From: Muribaculaceae bacterium
Lineage (GTDB): Bacteria; Bacteroidota; Bacteroidia; Bacteroidales; Muribaculaceae
Assembly: GCA_009775365.1 (NCBI GenBank)
Contig: VSPM01000011.1
Location: 1 to 53,162 of the forward strand
Reading direction: 5' to 3'
DNA: 53,162 nt
Shown: one piece after another, positions 16,192 through 24,758 of the stretch
How the letters are laid out: every line of letters begins with the position of its first letter
Position numbering within the stretch: the first letter of the stretch is position 1
Notes under the pieces: generated by a model
The model's database searches: none
The model's input: the letters and a program-made list of their open reading frames with translations, nothing else
What the model was told of the DNA's origin: nothing
Position numbers and translations under genes: made by a program

Positions 16192-16267
16192 TTTATTCAG
16201 TAGTGAGAGGCAATGTAGCGGCGGGAAGAAATGCTGAGGGCAGTCCCGGTCGCTATCCCTTACGCTG

Positions 16268-16275
16268 CAAAAATA
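16268..16275 (-). promoter_or_regulatory. Possible -7 element for the TPR/AraC regulator
   Basis: TATTTTTG on the minus strand matches TAnnTTTG about 77 bp before the regulator ATG. A TTG lies only 14 bp further upstream, which is shorter than usual, so this is weak. Confidence 0.35.
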
Positions 16276-16408
16276 CTACTTTATTCTGACAATTAAGAAA
16301 TAGAATGTTTTTTTAACATTTGCAGAGCCGCCTCTCCGTAGTTTTTTCAGTGCGGCTGTGTCATAAGAGCGCGTTCCGCGGCGTTGCTATTGGAATTCGG
16401 CTTGTATT

Positions 16409-16906
16409 TCACCCTTTCTGACAAACAAACGCTTCCTCAATCTCAAGATTCAAGAGGAAACGTTTTTTGTCGAGACCTCCGGTGTAGCCGCCGATAGTGG
16501 CATTTGCCGCCACTACCCGATGACATGGAACTATAATCGGGACAGGGTTTCTGCCGCATGCGCCGGCCACAGCTCTTGTGGCTTTGGGATTGCCGACCCG
16601 GATTGCCAAATCTTTATAACTGATGGTGGAACCATAGGGAATGGTTTTCAGACATTCCCACACGTCCTTTTGAAACGGAGTGCCATTGAGCTGCAAGGGG
16701 AGGTCAAAGCAGGTTAGTTTTCTGTTGAGGTATGCGTCAATCTGTCGTGTCGCTTCTCTGAGAAGAGAGAGGTCAGCCTTGTCGCCACATTCATCCGAAC
16801 TCTCCGTCGCAACAGGGCTGTCAATCCACTTGCACTTTACAATATATCCACCTTCGGCAGACAAGCAGATGTCTCCGGCCATTGTCTTATGAACGATGCT
16901 TTCCAT
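16409..16906 (-). CDS. ogt: Methylated-DNA-protein cysteine methyltransferase
   Basis: A 165-residue suicide repair enzyme that takes methyl groups from O6-methylguanine. The catalytic motif IVPCHRVV places the acceptor at Cys128. GTPFQKDVWECLKTIPYGSTISYKDLA and PKATRAVAGACGRNP (in pieces) are the DNA-binding winged helix and conserved helix. The start at 16906 (MESIVHKT) gives the usual length of about 165. The frame is open to 17026, but that extension overlaps tatC and looks unlike the family. It follows tatC by 67 bp in the same direction, so it may be read from the tat promoter. This is the Ogt-type form without an Ada regulatory domain. Confidence 0.92.
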   Translation of the reverse strand: MESIVHKTMAGDICLSAEGGYIVKCKWIDSPVATESSDECGDKADLSLLREATRQIDAYLNRKLTCFDLPLQLNGTPFQKDVWECLKTIPYGSTISYKDLAIRVGNPKATRAVAGACGRNPVPIIVPCHRVVAANATIGGYTGGLDKKRFLLNLEIEEAFVCQKG

Positions 16907-16973
16907 GCCAACTGATTTTTGATATATGCTTTGTTGTTGCCTGATTTGAGGTGAAGTCAAATCTCGCTCAACG

Positions 16974-17798
16974 TTATGAAAACATGAGATTCTGTTCAGT
17001 TGCCGCCTTAGCCCGTTTGCGGTCAATTCTTTTCACAATGCATATGCTGCCTTCGTATAGCAGCCACATGGGGAACGATACAGCCAAAAGGGTCATCACG
17101 TCGCTTGTGGGGGTTATGATGGCGGCCGCTATGAGGATAATCACAATTGCATGCTTGCGATAGGTTTGCATGAATGCGGAATTGAGCATACCCATTTTTG
17201 CGAAAAACCAGCATAGCGCCGGCATCTCGAACACGACACCCATAGCGAGGCACATCATTACGAGTGTTCCCATGTAAGATTCGAGGGATATCATGTTCAC
17301 AACATCGCTTGCTACTTGATATGTGCCGAGAAATCTGAATGTTAACGGAAAAATCAGATAATAACTCACCCCTACGCCAATCATGAACATCACATATCCC
17401 GCGCCCGAGACATTCAATGCGTAACGACGTTCGTTGTCGTATAGCGCCGGCGACACAAACCGGAATATCTCATATAAGATGTAGGGAGATGCACACAGCA
17501 CCCCGGCACACATGGCAGTCTTCATGTGAATCATGAATTGCTGTGCCAGCCCGGTGTTGATAAGTTGCACTGAGAATTCATCCCCCTCCGGGGCGGAGAA
17601 GATGCTGCCAAGGCTCTGCAGCATCCTGTAGGTTATGAAATCGTTGTCCTTGGGAGCGAGCGCCACGGAGAACAGAGCCTCCTTAAAGATAAATGCCACG
17701 ATTCCACAAGCAGCCGACACTGCGATTATCCTGATCAGAACGGAGCGTAAAACGTCGAGATGGTCCCAGAAACTTTGAGTGCCCGAGTTTTTGCTCAT
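16974..17798 (-). CDS. tatC: Twin-arginine translocase subunit TatC
   Basis: A 274-residue inner-membrane protein with six predicted helices. The start SFWDHLDVLRSVLIR corresponds to the conserved N-terminal cytoplasmic motif, and FRFVSPALYDNERR to the first cytoplasmic loop. PTSDVMTLLAVSFPMWLLYE is the conserved end. TatC recognises the twin-arginine signal of folded exported proteins. The first periplasmic loop is longer than in E. coli, as in other Bacteroidales. The ATG overlaps the tatA stop by four bases (ATGA), so the two are coupled. Confidence 0.95.
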   Translation of the reverse strand: MSKNSGTQSFWDHLDVLRSVLIRIIAVSAACGIVAFIFKEALFSVALAPKDNDFITYRMLQSLGSIFSAPEGDEFSVQLINTGLAQQFMIHMKTAMCAGVLCASPYILYEIFRFVSPALYDNERRYALNVSGAGYVMFMIGVGVSYYLIFPLTFRFLGTYQVASDVVNMISLESYMGTLVMMCLAMGVVFEMPALCWFFAKMGMLNSAFMQTYRKHAIVIILIAAAIITPTSDVMTLLAVSFPMWLLYEGSICIVKRIDRKRAKAATEQNLMFS

Positions 17799-17992
17799 TT
17801 TTTTTGCTCGTCGTCGGGTGTTGACTGGAGGTCTTTCTCAATGCCGTTCATTCCCTCTTTAAAAGAGCGCACGCCTTTGCCGAGCCCTTTCATAAGCTCC
17901 GGAATTTTCTTGCCGCCAAAGAAAAGAAGCACAACCAATGCTATCAGTAAAATCTCCTGCATGCCGAGACCACCTATAAAGCCAAGAGTCAT
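17795..17992 (-). CDS. tatA: Twin-arginine translocase subunit TatA
   Basis: A 65-residue protein with a short N-terminal membrane helix (QEILLIALVVLLFF), the FGGKKIPELMKGLGKGVRSFKEG amphipathic helix described in the family, and a charged acidic-lysine tail. It oligomerises with TatC to make the pore. No TatB is present; a single TatA/TatC pair is usual in Bacteroidales. It opens the leftward tatA-tatC-ogt unit. Confidence 0.93.
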   Translation of the reverse strand: MTLGFIGGLGMQEILLIALVVLLFFGGKKIPELMKGLGKGVRSFKEGMNGIEKDLQSTPDDEQKK

Positions 17993-18301
17993 AATTATAA
18001 TGTCATTATATTGTCGCTATTAATAATGTTATTTAAACGAAAACATGTCGCCTGTTATTGCGCCATGTTGCGAACTTGAGCGGCGCATAAGGCGTTTTTT
18101 AATTCAAATAGTTTTTAATGTGAAAATGTCGGAAATGTAAATAATGGAAGTAATGCGATATTTCGTTTTTTGGGTAAAGACCGGGATGTTTGTAATATGC
18201 ACAGGATGCCGGCGTTATTAAATTAAATGATTTGTAAATCGAGGTCGCGGTTATATCCGTGAGAAATCATTTTTGTAGATTCATAAACCGATTCCACATA
18301 G
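17993..18301. other. Intergenic region between divergent tatA and barrel genes
   Basis: This 309-bp AT-rich region must contain the promoters of both divergent genes. Only a weak hairpin was seen near 18082-18103 (GGCGCATAAGGCG with a following T run). I found no clear TTG/TAnnTTTG pair, no tRNA and no small ORF that I could defend. Confidence 0.4.
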
Positions 18302-18922
18302 ATGAAACATATGAAAAGAGCACAAATTGCATTAATTGCGGCGATTATGGTTATGGCTCTATGCACCACGCTCAAGGCAGGGGCGCAACTTCGCTACGGA
18401 TTCAGATTCAGTGGAGAGTTCGCATCGGCCTCTTTAAAAGGTGCCGATGGCTATGCCGTTGACAACAAGAGCGGTTTTAGCGGTGGCCTTGCCCTGGAAT
18501 ATCAAATGCCGTCTAACGGATTTGCCGTAGATATTGCCGCCTTATACACGCGCTATAACACCCGTCTTAAAGCTCCCGAGGGGAGGTTGAGCAGCTTCGG
18601 GCGCAACTTCATAGAGGTGCCGGTGCATTTTAAATATAAGTTCTGGCTCAAGCCGGTGCATGAGCTTGCAGCCCCGTTCATCTATGCCGGGCCCTCTTTT
18701 CTTTTTCGTCTTGACCACGATGGCTCCATTCCTTTGGCGACAGATCGTGTCCAGCCCGGATGGGATGTGGGCATAGGGTTTGATATTGTGAATTTTATCC
18801 AGATTTCAGGTGGATATCGTTTTGGCCTTGGCAATGCAGTGAATTCATGGGCTTTACAGCAGGAGCCGGTGCTCCGGACAAATGGCTGGAATGTGGCCGC
18901 TACTATCCTCTTTGATTTTTGA
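18302..18922 (+). CDS. Porin-family outer-membrane beta-barrel protein
   Basis: A 206-residue protein with a signal peptide of about 29 residues (ending TLKAGA). Strands such as LRYGFRFSGEFA, GFSGGLALEYQMP, NFIEVPVHFKYKFWL, PFIYAGPSFLFRL and IQISGGYRFGLGN, with a terminal Phe (ILFDF), are typical of the 8-stranded barrel family (PorT/OMP_b-brl). It is rightward and followed by the small acidic gene. Function is unknown. ATG 18311 (MKRAQIAL) is a possible alternative start. Confidence 0.75.
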   Translation: MKHMKRAQIALIAAIMVMALCTTLKAGAQLRYGFRFSGEFASASLKGADGYAVDNKSGFSGGLALEYQMPSNGFAVDIAALYTRYNTRLKAPEGRLSSFGRNFIEVPVHFKYKFWLKPVHELAAPFIYAGPSFLFRLDHDGSIPLATDRVQPGWDVGIGFDIVNFIQISGGYRFGLGNAVNSWALQQEPVLRTNGWNVAATILFDF

Positions 18923-18997
18923 ATTCAGGGATTGCGGGCATGTCTTGAAGGCATATTAAGCACCATATTAATAGAGTGAAACTAATTAGAAGATATT

Positions 18998-19264
18998 ATG
19001 GATACAAACAGATTTATTAAACGGCTAACCGAGATTGTGGAAGAATATATCTCTGATGAAGAGGCTTATAGCGATGATGTGCAGCTTGAAGTCAACACAC
19101 AGACATGGGATATGGAGATAGCCGACCCGGATAATGACATTCCCGGCTGTGACTATTGGCCTATGATGGATCTTGTGAGAATGAGTTCCGGAAATGCCGG
19201 CCAATGGGAGCCTGACCCTGAAGCCATAGCAGAGGTGGCAGCTGAATATGTATTCACGGAATAA
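18998..19264 (+). CDS. Small acidic cytosolic protein of unknown function
   Basis: An 88-residue protein, unusually acidic (EEYISDEEAYSDD, EIADPDND, EPDPEAIAEVAAEY). It has a mixed helix/strand pattern and no signal peptide or membrane segment. A CDYWPMMDLVRM segment is the only distinctive motif. It begins 75 bp after the barrel gene and is followed by a strong terminator, so the two may form one transcript. I recognise no family. Confidence 0.6.
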   Translation: MDTNRFIKRLTEIVEEYISDEEAYSDDVQLEVNTQTWDMEIADPDNDIPGCDYWPMMDLVRMSSGNAGQWEPDPEAIAEVAAEYVFTE

Positions 19265-19320
19265 GGGTCCGGGCGAAAGGGCGGCGTATAGCCCCTTGCA
19301 ATTCAATTATATCGAATAAT

Positions 19321-19361
19321 AAAAACAGGGATGACGTCCTCGCGGATTCATCCCTGTTTTT
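19321..19361. terminator. Strong rho-independent terminator
   Basis: A perfect 14-bp stem, AAAAACAGGGATGA at 19321-19334 with its complement at 19348-19361. The A-run and T-run allow termination in both directions. It ends the transcript of the barrel and small acidic genes. Confidence 0.85.
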
Positions 19362-19995
19362 ATTCAGATTCAGGGGAAATGAGCCATTATGGCTATTATT
19401 TTTCCCGGAATGTCTGAATTTGCCGGCAAGATTTGCCGACAGATTCCAATGTACCATTATTCAACCAAACATTCATCAGCCGTTTGAAAAAACGTTGAAA
19501 GTTGTTTCTCATGGCTGACGGCAAAAGTTTGCTGAATCACACAGCAACCTTGCAGTAATTTATCTATCCTTATGAAGCATTTAAGGCCCGGCCTGTTCTT
19601 CACAGAAAAGACGGAGCTGAAGAAAAGGTTTCATAAAAGAAACCAACTCTACCTTGTATTTTCCTTTTGAATTGATGCAAAATTAATAAAAATTTTTAAT
19701 ATAAAAGACTTTTGCAAATAAAAATCCATAAAATGAGTTAAAAATATACTTTAGGCGTGATGTTGCTTTATTTTGAATATCAGGTGACTATTTGACATCA
19801 TTAGGTCATTCGGCATGGGGGAGAAGGGGTGATGATGTTTACATATGAAAGTATTTTAAGCACTTTTATTTCATAAATAGGATAATTTATTTGCTGATTA
19901 GTGAAAAAAGTTTTAATTTTGAGGCCATAACTATTGCGGAGTCTTTTATTTTATCATAAGATTCCGACCATGAATCTAACTCAGTAATCAATCAG
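19362..19995. other. Long intergenic region before the locus regulator
   Basis: This 634-bp AT-rich gap precedes the PUL regulator. Only short, poorly supported ORFs occur (for example 30 codons from 19388). The promoter at 19891-19921 is the only regulatory element I could support. No tRNA, repeat array or recognisable RNA was seen. Its size leaves room for an unrecognised small RNA. Confidence 0.4.
19891..19921 (+). promoter_or_regulatory. Promoter of the 986-residue PUL regulator
   Basis: TTG at 19891-19893 and TAATTTTG at 19914-19921 are separated by 20 bp, matching the Bacteroidetes -33/-7 arrangement. Transcription would start near 19928, giving a leader of about 70 bases before the ATG at 19996. 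Confidence 0.65.
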
Positions 19996-22956
19996 ATGTT
20001 GGCACGCTACATATATGGATTATCAGGCAAACGCAATCGATATGGGTTGACTGCGCATGATTCCGGATGTAAAACTTTGAAGTTTTTAGTGACATTTGCC
20101 GTCGTTTTTTATGCTATGGCCGCGAATGCGTTGGGGCTGAAGATGATCAAGGGATTTCCCAACACTCCGCTTTCATCGGCAAAAGTGTGGAATATCTGCA
20201 CCTATGGCGATGGCTGGGCTTTTTTCGCAGCGCAAGACGGCATGTTGCAGTATGACGGGTCGTCAGTATTGCGTTTTGACCTTAACAACCGTCATCCGTT
20301 GCGTTCTGTGAATCTTGATTCAGTGAGCGGGCGTTTATATGCCGGCGGCATAAACGAATTCGGATATTTCGAGCCGTCGCCCCGGCATTCGCTGGAGTAT
20401 GTTTGCCTGAGCGACAGCGTGGGCAACGACCGTCATATAGGGAACATATGGGGAATATATTCTGAAGATGGCAAGACAACGGCTCAGGGGGATGCCGGCA
20501 TATTGGTGTATGACTCCGGCAAGCGCAGCCACATTCTTATCGACACCGGATGCAAGCTCGATTGCTCTGCTATGGCGGATGGCGTGCTTTGGCTTGGCAC
20601 CGACAAAGGGTTGAAGTTTCTTTTTGGCAACAGAGTGGTTGACGCTCCCGGCGCGGAATTGCTTGAGGGGGCGCGTATTCGAGCAATCTTTCCTTACGAA
20701 GGCGATATTCTTGTTGTAACTGCCGGCAACGGAGTTTATCGCTACGACAGGCAAAGGCTTGTAAGGCTCGAACCTGTGTCGGCAGCCGCATTGAGGCTGG
20801 GGGAGGTGTTCAGCGCCGACTTCAGAGGAAGAATGCTGGCTTTAGGCAGCATCGACTATGGCGTGGGTGTGGTTGACATTCATACGGGCGACATGAAAGT
20901 GTATGACGAAAACAGCGGGCTTGAGAATAACACCGTGCTGTCTGTGAAATTCGACATGCGCGGCGACCTTTGGGCCGCGCTCGACCCGGGTGTGGCTCAT
21001 ATTTTGCTGACCATGCCGATAGAGACATTCAATAACTGCGGACTTCCGATAGGGTCGGGGTATGTGCTTGCGGAAACTGAAAACAAATTGTATCTCGGCA
21101 CTAACAGAGGACTTTTTTATGTGGCTTTCAGCCCCGGGGCAGATTTGAAGAAATCGGAATTTCATTCTGTGGCCGGTATGCGCGGACAAGTATGGGGGCT
21201 TTCAAAAGTGGGTGACGACCTTTTTTGCTCACACGACCGCGGGCTCTTTGTGGTCAAAGACGGAGTCGCCTCAAAAGTGGGAGACTTGAACGGAGTGTGG
21301 GATGTGCAGCAATTTCTGAAAGACCCGGATAGAATGTATGCAGGCACATACTTCGGGGTTGATGTGCTTGGAAAGAGAGCCGGCATATGGGAGAAAGAAT
21401 GTCATTTGGCCGGCTATGACGGCAGTTGCTATAATTTTGTGCAGGAATCGGCTGTGAGGCTGTGGACTGCCGACGGCGATGAAGGTGTCTACAGGCTTCA
21501 TGTTGACACTGCCGACATGAAAGTGGTGAGGAGGCAGAATTTCAAACTTACTTCAGACGGTTTCCCGCTTACATCCGACATATCATTAAGCAGGATTGAC
21601 AACGATGTGTGTTTTGCCACTCCATTCGGAATATATCGCTATGATTCCAAGAGCGATGAAATCATTCCTGACGAGCGGTTGTCATTGCTTCTCGGCACCC
21701 CCCGCAATGTCAGAAGAGTGAAGAAGAAAGATGGCTGGCTTTATGCACTGACCGACCGTGAACTGAGGCGTGCTGACCCGGCCGGAATTCTTCAGATGCG
21801 GCGCATCTCTTTGTATCCTCCCGCACAGCGCCCTATGCACGATGGGGAACTGCTCTTTTGTGTGGCCTCTGACCGTGTGGCTTATCCCACTCCAAACGGT
21901 TATGTGTTTTTTGACTTTTCAGATGACGTGTGGAGCAGTGGCGGCGATTCCATATTTAAGCCTCTTCCGAAGTCTCGGATTTCCCGTGTGGCTGTCTCTG
22001 CAATGAAAGATTCCACTATCTATCAAGGTAATTTTTTAGGAAAGAAAGATAATCTTAGGCTGCGTTATGCGGAAAACTCCATAAAAATAGAATTCGGAAG
22101 CATAGAGGAGTCTGCGTCGGGCATACGCTACAGCTGCCGGTTGAATGGTGGGAAATGGAGTTCGCCGTCAGCGTCCGGAATAAAAGAATACACTAATCTC
22201 AAAGAGGGGGATTATTTCTTTGAAGTGAAGGCCATAGGTGTTGACGGGAGGGAAAGCGTGGATTCTATAAGATTTTCGGTGTCTCCTCCCTGGTGGCGCT
22301 CAATATGGGCAATTGCCTGCTATCTTGTGTTGTCGGCTTTTATGGCATGGGGAATAGTGCTTCTTGAGCGCCGTCGTGTCAACCGGCGTCAGCAAGCACT
22401 GTTGAAAGAGAAAGACGCCGAGCTTGCCCGTCAGCAGGCTGACTTTGAATGGGAGTCGAAACTGAAAGATCATAAGATTGTGGCCTTGCAGAAGGAGCAG
22501 CTTGACAAGGAGCTCCGGCACAAGGCGCAGGAGATGGCCGATGTGATGATGAGTCTAACTCATAAGAACGAAACCTTGCAGACGGTGAAACGTGAGCTGC
22601 AGAACATATTGCCGCTTCTTCCGCGATCTTCTTCCGAGGCCCGGAAGGCAATTGTGGATCTGCAGGGGAAAGTCACTGTCGATCTCAAAAGTGATGATGT
22701 GCTTAAAAGAGTGGAAGAAGAGTTTGACCTTGTTCATAATGATTTCATTAAAAAATTGCGTGAGAGTTATCCCGACCTTACAAACAATGAGATTCTGATG
22801 TGTGCCTATCTTAAACTTAATCTTTCGACAAAAGAGATAGCCCCTCTTTTAAATATTTCGGTGAGAGGCGTGGAGACAATGAGATATAGAATCAGAAAGA
22901 AATTTAATCTTGAAAGAGAGGAAAATCTAAATGATTTTCTTTCAAAGAGGGGATGA
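19996..22956 (+). CDS. SusR-like transmembrane PUL regulator: propeller, Y_Y_Y, LuxR-type HTH
   Basis: A 986-residue one-protein sensor and regulator. An N-terminal hydrophobic helix (about 28-49) exports a large repeat domain (50-690) with propeller units such as GVLWLGTDKGLKFLF and GDLWAALDPGVAH. A triple-tyrosine Y_Y_Y domain follows (690-760), then a membrane helix (about 770-790) and a long coiled coil. The LuxR-like helix-turn-helix is at 925-975 (LSTKEIAPLLNISVRGVETMRYRIRKKF, in pieces). There is no histidine kinase or receiver domain, unlike hybrid two-component PUL regulators. It probably binds an oligosaccharide of the target glucan in the periplasm and controls the following GH16-SusC-SusD-GH5 genes. 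Confidence 0.85.
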   Translation: MLARYIYGLSGKRNRYGLTAHDSGCKTLKFLVTFAVVFYAMAANALGLKMIKGFPNTPLSSAKVWNICTYGDGWAFFAAQDGMLQYDGSSVLRFDLNNRHPLRSVNLDSVSGRLYAGGINEFGYFEPSPRHSLEYVCLSDSVGNDRHIGNIWGIYSEDGKTTAQGDAGILVYDSGKRSHILIDTGCKLDCSAMADGVLWLGTDKGLKFLFGNRVVDAPGAELLEGARIRAIFPYEGDILVVTAGNGVYRYDRQRLVRLEPVSAAALRLGEVFSADFRGRMLALGSIDYGVGVVDIHTGDMKVYDENSGLENNTVLSVKFDMRGDLWAALDPGVAHILLTMPIETFNNCGLPIGSGYVLAETENKLYLGTNRGLFYVAFSPGADLKKSEFHSVAGMRGQVWGLSKVGDDLFCSHDRGLFVVKDGVASKVGDLNGVWDVQQFLKDPDRMYAGTYFGVDVLGKRAGIWEKECHLAGYDGSCYNFVQESAVRLWTADGDEGVYRLHVDTADMKVVRRQNFKLTSDGFPLTSDISLSRIDNDVCFATPFGIYRYDSKSDEIIPDERLSLLLGTPRNVRRVKKKDGWLYALTDRELRRADPAGILQMRRISLYPPAQRPMHDGELLFCVASDRVAYPTPNGYVFFDFSDDVWSSGGDSIFKPLPKSRISRVAVSAMKDSTIYQGNFLGKKDNLRLRYAENSIKIEFGSIEESASGIRYSCRLNGGKWSSPSASGIKEYTNLKEGDYFFEVKAIGVDGRESVDSIRFSVSPPWWRSIWAIACYLVLSAFMAWGIVLLERRRVNRRQQALLKEKDAELARQQADFEWESKLKDHKIVALQKEQLDKELRHKAQEMADVMMSLTHKNETLQTVKRELQNILPLLPRSSSEARKAIVDLQGKVTVDLKSDDVLKRVEEEFDLVHNDFIKKLRESYPDLTNNEILMCAYLKLNLSTKEIAPLLNISVRGVETMRYRIRKKFNLEREENLNDFLSKRG

Positions 22957-22971
22957 AGTGTTAATGATGCG

Positions 22972-23050
22972 TATAGTTATATGGTTGATAAATGGCCATA
23001 TAGTTGATATTGGCGTATTAGTGACGTATGTTAAAATTTGGGATGACGTA
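22972..23050. repeat. Two nested pairs of direct repeats upstream of the PUL promoter
   Basis: TATGGTTGATA at 22980-22990 and TATAGTTGATA at 22999-23009 are 19 bp apart, with a partial third copy TATAGTT at 22972-22978. TGACGTA at 23022-23028 recurs at 23044-23050, 22 bp apart. Spacings near two helical turns and a position 20-100 bp upstream of the -33 element make these candidate operators for the adjacent regulator. Confidence 0.5.
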
Positions 23051-23070
23051 ATAAAAAATGTTTCCTGCGC

Positions 23071-23102
23071 TTGCATGATTTTGCTAAAACACACTACATT
23101 TG
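23071..23102 (+). promoter_or_regulatory. Promoter of the GH16-SusC-SusD operon
   Basis: TTG at 23071-23073 and TACATTTG at 23095-23102 are 21 bp apart, a good Bacteroidetes match. The predicted leader to the GH16 ATG at 23229 is about 120 bases, long enough for structure. Confidence 0.7.
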
Positions 23103-23120
23103 CAACCGAAATGCGACATT

Positions 23121-23188
23121 GCCGCTTCAAAAAGAAAAGAGCGGCGGGAGTGTGCTGACCTACATCGTTCTCTGCCGGGCAGAGAACG
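23121..23188 (+). promoter_or_regulatory. Two hairpins in the GH16 leader
   Basis: GCCGCT at 23121-23126 pairs with AGCGGC at 23140-23145. CGTTCTCTGC at 23166-23175 pairs perfectly with 23179-23188 around a 3-base loop. Neither is followed by a T run, so control of RNA stability or translation is more likely than termination. Confidence 0.5.
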
Positions 23189-23228
23189 CAACCAAAGCGA
23201 AACTAACCAAACTAAACCAGAAATACTC

Positions 23229-24620
23229 ATGAACAGAACAGCATTGATATCGATAATTCTTTTTATGGTGTTTGCCACCCAGTCATTGGCTTCGTGCGGA
23301 AGTAATGGAGATGACCCGGCTCCTGTGAAACCGGGGAGCGTGACCGTGAATGTCTCGCCCGAGAATCTTGTTGCGGATGCCGCCGCTTCGGAATTGTCGC
23401 TTTCAGTCACGGCAGATGCCGACTGGTCAATTTCCACAAACGCGCAGTGGGTGTCGGTGCGTCCGTCAGGAGGGCTGAAAAATGAAACCACCGTTGTGAG
23501 AGTGTCTGTTTCAAAGAATGCAGAACTCAGCGAGCGCAAGGCGTCATTGCAGATTAAGTCGAGAGGGGAGAATGTAAAGACTATTGAACTTGTGCAGTAT
23601 CCCGAATACGATGCAAAAGTGTCGGCATCGTCGCTCACATTCGGAGGACAGAAGTCTTTGGCTTCAATAACAGTGTCGTCAAACACTGAATGGTCCATCT
23701 TGTCTTCCGCAGGCTGGATTGCAGTATCTCCTTCTAAAGGTGAGGCCGGCGAAACAGACGTCACAGTCAAGGTAGAGGCAAATGAAACACAATCTACCAG
23801 AGAGGGAGCACTCGTTTTGAAATGCGGCGACAAGTCGACTGAGATAAAAGTGGCGCAGCTCAGCGATGAGATTGTCGTGCCCGAGGGCTACACAATGGTA
23901 TGGAACGATGAATTCAATGAAGGCACAGTGCCCGGCAGTGACTGGGTGCATGAAAACTGGGCGGCAGGACACGTCAACAATGAATTGCAGACTTACACAG
24001 GCAAAGAGATAGACGGCAAGCGAACTTTGGAAGTGAAAGACGGATTTCTCCATATCAATTGCTTCAAAGGAAGCGACGGCAAAATCTATTCAGGCAGAAT
24101 CAACGCCCGTCCGTCGGAAGGATGGCTTTACGGATATGTCGAGGCCCGCATATGCCTTCCAGAAGGGAAGGGCACATGGCCGGCATTCTGGATGATGCCT
24201 TCCAATGTGGACTGGAACACTAATCCTTGGCCATATTGTGGAGAAATCGACATCATGGAAGAGGTGGGCGCCGATCCGAACCAGGTTTCGTCGTCATTAC
24301 ACACAGGCAACTATAATCACACCAAAAACACCCAGAAGACTCATGCCATGAACTGCCCCGGCGCGGAAGGGGAATTCCACATCTACGCTCTTGAATGGAC
24401 AGCCGACGAAATCACGACCTATGTCGACGGCAAGGTGCAGCTGAAGGTGACTAAGAGCCAGATGGGCACTGACCATGCAGACTGGCCTTTCCATTACGCC
24501 TTCTATCCTATTCTCAATCTTGCCTGGGGAGGCGACTGGGGAGGATACAAGGGTGTGGACGAAAGCGCTCTTCCGGTGACAATGAAAGTGGATTATGTGA
24601 GAATATTCCAAAAGCAATAA
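23229..24620 (+). CDS. GH16 endo-beta-glucanase with two BACON domains
   Basis: A 463-residue exported enzyme. The signal or lipoprotein sequence is followed by a serine-glycine stretch, with Cys23 as candidate lipobox. Two BACON-type Ig domains lie at about 37-120 and 125-215 (DWSISTNAQWVSV, EWSILSSAGWIAVSPSKG). The GH16 domain is at about 225-463, with catalytic EIDIME (Glu339 nucleophile, Glu344 acid/base) and WPAFWMMP and LNLAWGGDWGG substrate-cleft strands. This is typical of laminarinase-like GH16 that cleave beta-1,3 or mixed-linkage glucan. The frame is open upstream to 23100, but the ATG at 23229 with a signal sequence is the sensible start. Confidence 0.9.
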   Translation: MNRTALISIILFMVFATQSLASCGSNGDDPAPVKPGSVTVNVSPENLVADAAASELSLSVTADADWSISTNAQWVSVRPSGGLKNETTVVRVSVSKNAELSERKASLQIKSRGENVKTIELVQYPEYDAKVSASSLTFGGQKSLASITVSSNTEWSILSSAGWIAVSPSKGEAGETDVTVKVEANETQSTREGALVLKCGDKSTEIKVAQLSDEIVVPEGYTMVWNDEFNEGTVPGSDWVHENWAAGHVNNELQTYTGKEIDGKRTLEVKDGFLHINCFKGSDGKIYSGRINARPSEGWLYGYVEARICLPEGKGTWPAFWMMPSNVDWNTNPWPYCGEIDIMEEVGADPNQVSSSLHTGNYNHTKNTQKTHAMNCPGAEGEFHIYALEWTADEITTYVDGKVQLKVTKSQMGTDHADWPFHYAFYPILNLAWGGDWGGYKGVDESALPVTMKVDYVRIFQKQ

Positions 24621-24673
24621 TCCTTGTGGCAGCCGGCAGGCCATATCGACTGATTTATAATCCCGACATGATT

Positions 24674-24701
24674 CCGGCAAGGCAGTGACTCATACTGCCG
24701 G
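24674..24701 (+). promoter_or_regulatory. Hairpin between GH16 and SusC genes
   Basis: CCGGCA at 24674-24679 pairs with TGCCGG at 24696-24701, and an alternative inner pair GGCAGT/ACTGCC (24681-24686/24694-24699) is possible. It lies 58 bp before the SusC ATG with no T run. It may trim or stabilise the transcript rather than end it. Confidence 0.45.
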
Positions 24702-24758
24702 ATTTATGACAGCATTAGATTCAGATAAACTACAAATACTAACTTAACCAATGAACAG

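Noticed and set aside
19362..19995. Small ORFs of about 30 codons in the regulator's upstream gap
   Set aside because: They have no ribosome-binding site, conserved motif or operon context that I could defend.
23084..23833. 249-codon leftward ORF over the GH16 start and promoter
   Set aside because: It covers the GH16 signal peptide and BACON domains, which are clearly real on the plus strand.
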